Positions 60,942 through 64,000 of a stretch of 64,000 nt of DNA are shown piece by piece. The notes under the pieces were generated by a model. The model was not told the origin of the DNA, did no database searches, and saw only the letters and a program-made list of their open reading frames with translations. Source of the stretch: JADJEK01 sp052034255 (lineage in GTDB: Bacteria > Planctomycetota > B15-G4 > JADJEK01); NCBI GenBank assembly GCA_052034255.1, contig JBPOIU010000022.1, positions 1 to 64,000 of the forward strand, written 5' to 3'. The position numbers were made by a program, and so were the translations under genes. Every line of letters begins with the position of its first letter. The stretch's first letter is position 1.

Positions 60942-61700
60942 ATGATCGAACATCGACCCACGTTGATCCGCGTCGAAGACCGTGCGCAGGCCGAGCGCGA
61001 GGCCGCCGCTCTGTTCTCCGACCTCGTGCGTTCGCGCACGAACTCCGGCGCCCGCGTCGTGCTCGGGCTCGCGACGGGACGTTCTCCGATCGGGATCTAC
61101 GACCGTCTCGTCCAGCAACACGCCGCAGGCTTGTCGTTCCGGCTCGTGACGACGTTCAACCTCGACGAGTACTGGCCGATCGAACCGACCCACCCAGCCA
61201 GCTTCCATCGGTTCATGCACGAGCGACTGTTCGATCGCGTCGACCTCCCGCGCGGACAGCGTCACGTTCCGCACGGCTGGTTGGACGAAGCTGCGATCGC
61301 GGGCCACTGCGCGGACTACGAAGCGAAGATCGTGGCCGCGGGAGGCATCGACCTCGCGTTGCTCGGGCTCGGACAGAACGGGCACATCGGCTTCAACGAG
61401 CCCGGCTCCGCGCGCGAGTCGCGCACCCGGCTCGTGACACTCGATCCGCGAACGCGCGCCGACAACGCGGCTGCGTTCGCGCGCGCGGACGACGTGCCGC
61501 GACACGCGATCACGATGGGGATCGCGACGATCCTCGACGCGCGACGCATCGTGATGCTGTGCTTCGGCGCGAAGAAGGCGCAGATCCTGAAGGCCGCGCT
61601 CGAAGGGCCGATCGCGAGCTCCGTGCCCGCGAGCTTCCTGCGCGAGCATCCGAACGTGACCATCTACGCCGACCGCGACGCGACGACGCTGTTGGGTTGA
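60942..61700 (+). CDS. nagB: Glucosamine-6-phosphate deaminase
   Basis: The 252-residue protein is a NagB-type enzyme that converts glucosamine-6-phosphate to fructose-6-phosphate and ammonia. VVLGLATGRSPIGIYDRL, TTFNLDEYWPI (catalytic Asp), FMHERLFDRVD, LALLGLGQNGHIGFNEPG and MGIATILDARRIVML are the family motifs in order. The C-terminus is short compared with E. coli NagB and lacks the allosteric extension, as in monomeric or small bacterial forms. It would feed amino-sugar carbon from wall or polysaccharide turnover into glycolysis, which fits the dipeptidase and glycosidase genes next to it. Confidence 0.93.
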   Translation: MIEHRPTLIRVEDRAQAEREAAALFSDLVRSRTNSGARVVLGLATGRSPIGIYDRLVQQHAAGLSFRLVTTFNLDEYWPIEPTHPASFHRFMHERLFDRVDLPRGQRHVPHGWLDEAAIAGHCADYEAKIVAAGGIDLALLGLGQNGHIGFNEPGSARESRTRLVTLDPRTRADNAAAFARADDVPRHAITMGIATILDARRIVMLCFGAKKAQILKAALEGPIASSVPASFLREHPNVTIYADRDATTLLG

Positions 61701-61736
61701 AGCGGTCCGGCGGGCCGTGCCTCCCGTAGCGAACGT

Positions 61737-64000
61737 TCAGGGGCCGTAGAACAGATCGAGTCCGTTCGTCGACGTCGCACCGGACGGCGCGCCGGGGTCG
61801 GCGACGAACGCCTGGTGGAAGAAGTGGAAGCCCGCCGCGGACACCGGCACGACGTAGGGCAGCGTGAACTGGCCCGAGCCCGCCTCGCCCGTCCCACGCA
61901 CCGGCACCGGCACGACGACCGCGAACGGGAACGTGAGGATCGAGAGGCCGACGTTCGGCTTGTCGACGAGGTTCGACTCGGCCAGACCGACGACGACGAG
62001 GCCCGCGCCCGGTCCGGCCGCACCGCGCAACCGCAGCTCCGCGTTCTCGCCGACGCGGAATGGACCACTCGCGCCCAGCGTCGGCCGCATGCCCGCGCTG
62101 CCCGCAGCGGCCGCGCCGTACTGACGTCGCGAGCCCCCACCGTCCTGCGGCGAGTACGTCCGATTCAGCGTCTGCATCAAGCGCAACAGGTCGAGGTCGC
62201 CGTCGCCATCGACGTCGCGCAACACGGACGCGTCGCAAGCCATCTCGATCGGCGGCAGGTAACCGCTGTTGTCGGACTTGCGCAGGTTGATCAACGTCGT
62301 CGTGTTCGACCCCAGGATGCCCGGATAGCGAGCGATGTCGGTGAGCCCGTCTCCGTTCACGTCGCCCGCGACGACCGCGCGCACCATCGGCCCGGAGTTC
62401 ATGTCGACCTCGCCGAGGCCCGCAAGCGGCGTCGTCGCCGTGAACGCGCCGGTGCCGTCGTTGATGAGCATCGCCGACTCCTGCCCGGCATTCGTGCCAT
62501 AGGCGATCTCGGCGATGTCGAGATCGCCGTCGTGGTCGAAGTCCGCGACGGCTTCGATCCCGGACGCCGGCACGAAGAACGGGTAGGCCACCGCGGGCGC
62601 GAACGCTCCGCCGCCGAGGCCGAGCGCCGTGCGCCCGCGCATCACGAGGTCCTTGGTGCCGTCGTTGTTCAGATCGACGACGTGCGTGATGCGCGCGGCC
62701 ATGGTCGGTCCGGTCGTGAACGAACCGGATCCATCGTTGAAGTAGAGGACGGCGTCCGCCGCGACGTCGGTGTCACCGTCGCCATCGAGATCGGCGACGA
62801 CCGCGCGGTCGGACTCGAACGACACGCCGAACTGCGTGCCGGGCTGCGTGATCGGCACCGCGGTGCCGAACTCGCCGCCACCGGGGTTCCTCCACAGGTA
62901 CATGCGGTACAGCCGGGCGACGGAGTCGTAGCCGCGCATCAAGCGATCGATCGAGCCGTCCCCGTCGACGTCGCCGAAGTACCCGTGGCTCGCCCAACTC
63001 ACGTTCGCGGGCGGCGCCGGCAGGACCGGCATGAAGTCGGCGTACGTGCCCTCACCGCCGTTCTTGCGATACGACCCGATCGGACCTTCGAACGTGGCTT
63101 GGCGCGGCAGGTCGACGTCGCCATCCCCGTCGAGATCGAACGTCGATCGCACGGTCGGGAGCCCGACCAACGCGCTGCTCGCGAGGTTCGTCGGACCGCG
63201 GATCGGTCCGCGCGCGTAGTAGACGCAGCGCCCCGCGACCAAGTCGACGTCGCCGTCGGCGTCGAGATCGGTGGCGCCCGCGATGTGCTCCGAGCCGACG
63301 CCGGGGAACGTGATCGCCGGCGCGAACGAGCCAGTCCCGTCGTTGATCGTGATCTCGAACTTCGAGGCGCTCGAGTTCAGCGGCGGATCCGAGCCGCCGC
63401 TGCTGCAGCAGATGCCGTCGAGATCGCCGTCGCCGTCGACGTCCGCGAGCTCGGTCGCCGGCCCGCCGACGACCGGCGCTTCCATGACGAACGTCGACGC
63501 GCCCGTACGACGCAGCGTGACGTAGGTGTCGGGCATCGCTCCGAACACGACGATGTCGTCGTCGCCGTCCCCATCGACGTCGCCGGTCGCGGGCATCGGC
63601 ATCGCGACGTTCGGCACGAACGCCTGCGGCGTCCCCGGCTGGCCATTCGCGACCGGGACCAGGACGAGGAAGTCGTCGACGAAGAACAACAGATCGGCCG
63701 CGCCGTCGCCGTCGACCTCGGTGACGTCGAACATCGAGAACTCGGCGCCGCCGAGGAAGGCCGTGTGCGTGATCGCCGGTTCGACGCCGAAGCCCTGATC
63801 GAGCCGGATCGAATAGCCGTGCAGGTGCGCGGTCGCGGGATCGTCGACGCCGTTGCCGTCGAAGTCCGCGAGCACGACCCCGCTGGGGATGTTCGCCTCC
63901 GTCCACATGGAGCGCACGGTCGGCGGAGCGGCGCCGTTGCTTTGATACACCGCGACGGTCGTGCCCGCGGTCACGATGAAGTCGCCGTTCGCGTTGCCGT
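61737..64000 (-). CDS. FG-GAP/VCBS repeat surface protein, 5' end cut by window
   Basis: At least 753 residues are visible; the reading frame continues past 64000 with GNANGDFIV, so the N-terminus is missing. Most of the protein is FG-GAP beta-propeller repeats with calcium-loop motifs of the DxDGDGD kind (VDGDGDDDIV, LDADGDVDLV, LDLDGDGDVDLP, LNNDGTKDLV, FDHDGDLDIA, VNGDGLTDIA). The C-terminal 120 residues form a separate beta domain ending GATSTNGLDLFYGP, like those closing many planctomycete surface proteins. It is probably secreted and calcium-binding. It converges on nagB across 36 bases with no clear hairpin. Confidence 0.85.
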   Translation of the reverse strand, partial: GNANGDFIVTAGTTVAVYQSNGAAPPTVRSMWTEANIPSGVVLADFDGNGVDDPATAHLHGYSIRLDQGFGVEPAITHTAFLGGAEFSMFDVTEVDGDGAADLLFFVDDFLVLVPVANGQPGTPQAFVPNVAMPMPATGDVDGDGDDDIVVFGAMPDTYVTLRRTGASTFVMEAPVVGGPATELADVDGDGDLDGICCSSGGSDPPLNSSASKFEITINDGTGSFAPAITFPGVGSEHIAGATDLDADGDVDLVAGRCVYYARGPIRGPTNLASSALVGLPTVRSTFDLDGDGDVDLPRQATFEGPIGSYRKNGGEGTYADFMPVLPAPPANVSWASHGYFGDVDGDGSIDRLMRGYDSVARLYRMYLWRNPGGGEFGTAVPITQPGTQFGVSFESDRAVVADLDGDGDTDVAADAVLYFNDGSGSFTTGPTMAARITHVVDLNNDGTKDLVMRGRTALGLGGGAFAPAVAYPFFVPASGIEAVADFDHDGDLDIAEIAYGTNAGQESAMLINDGTGAFTATTPLAGLGEVDMNSGPMVRAVVAGDVNGDGLTDIARYPGILGSNTTTLINLRKSDNSGYLPPIEMACDASVLRDVDGDGDLDLLRLMQTLNRTYSPQDGGGSRRQYGAAAAGSAGMRPTLGASGPFRVGENAELRLRGAAGPGAGLVVVGLAESNLVDKPNVGLSILTFPFAVVVPVPVRGTGEAGSGQFTLPYVVPVSAAGFHFFHQAFVADPGAPSGATSTNGLDLFYGP

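Overview
The window is a gene-dense stretch of high-GC bacterial chromosome. No gap between genes exceeds about 250 bases. I saw no rRNA, tRNA, CRISPR array or insertion sequence. Several features point to Planctomycetota, probably a deep lineage of marine type: secreted proteins with prenyltransferase-like or FG-GAP repeats, many PIG-L deacetylases and family 4 glycosyltransferases, a C39 peptidase / RimK-like / GCS2 / N-formylglutamate amidohydrolase operon, and a C-terminal domain in the FG-GAP protein like those of planctomycete surface proteins. The phylum is an inference from gene content, not a marker-gene result.

Layout. Bases 1-10248 (minus strand) form an operon of glycosyltransferases (GT2, GT4 and a GT2-GT4 fusion) with one small coiled-coil protein; a hairpin array lies downstream. 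Bases 10441-13457 (plus) hold a membrane protein with a DUF4332-like tail and a secreted beta-helix protein that ends at a strong hairpin. Bases 13580-24346 (minus) hold more glycosyltransferases, a PIG-L deacetylase, a GT4-PIG-L-GT2 triple fusion, an acyltransferase and a Kdo/WaaP-like kinase. A paralogous acyltransferase (24564-25595) is divergent from these. Bases 25666-28733 (plus) hold two small conserved proteins and a secreted prenyltransferase-repeat protein. Bases 28743-31176 (minus) are an ECF42-type sigma factor module (DGPF protein, sigma factor, VOC protein). Two identical candidate promoters precede the DGPF and VOC genes.

Bases 31258-35617 (minus) are an ABC transporter with an FtsX-type permease and an AttH/CrtC-like lipocalin. 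Bases 35684-39865 (minus) are a four-gene amidoligase-type operon in which every junction is a 4-base overlap. Bases 39937-44206 (minus) are the export end of the polysaccharide pathway: Wzm/Wzt ABC transporter followed by two GT2 enzymes. From 44333 the genes are more mixed: a DnaQ-like exonuclease with a WYL-like tail, a composite REP/BIME-like inverted repeat, an orphan substrate-binding protein, a flippase-like membrane protein, a TPR-like membrane protein, a CHASE2 adenylate cyclase, a set of small envelope proteins with an M48 lipoprotein protease and a classic terminator, a large SGNH-hydrolase membrane protein, a GH26-like glycosidase, a VanX-type dipeptidase, a secreted C39-like protease, NagB, and an FG-GAP repeat protein cut by the right edge.

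How the genes fit together. Most of the first 44 kb reads as one ABC-transporter-dependent surface polysaccharide locus. Many GT2 and GT4 enzymes would build the glycan. PIG-L domains would remove acetyl groups from amino sugars. The two GNAT-like proteins and the kinase-like protein may decorate it, and Wzt, through its C-terminal sugar-binding domain, would recognise the finished chain for export by Wzm. Sugar-nucleotide synthesis genes are absent here and must lie elsewhere. The items most worth following up are the amidoligase operon, the self-consistent ECF42 regulon, the triple-fusion enzyme and the composite inverted repeat.
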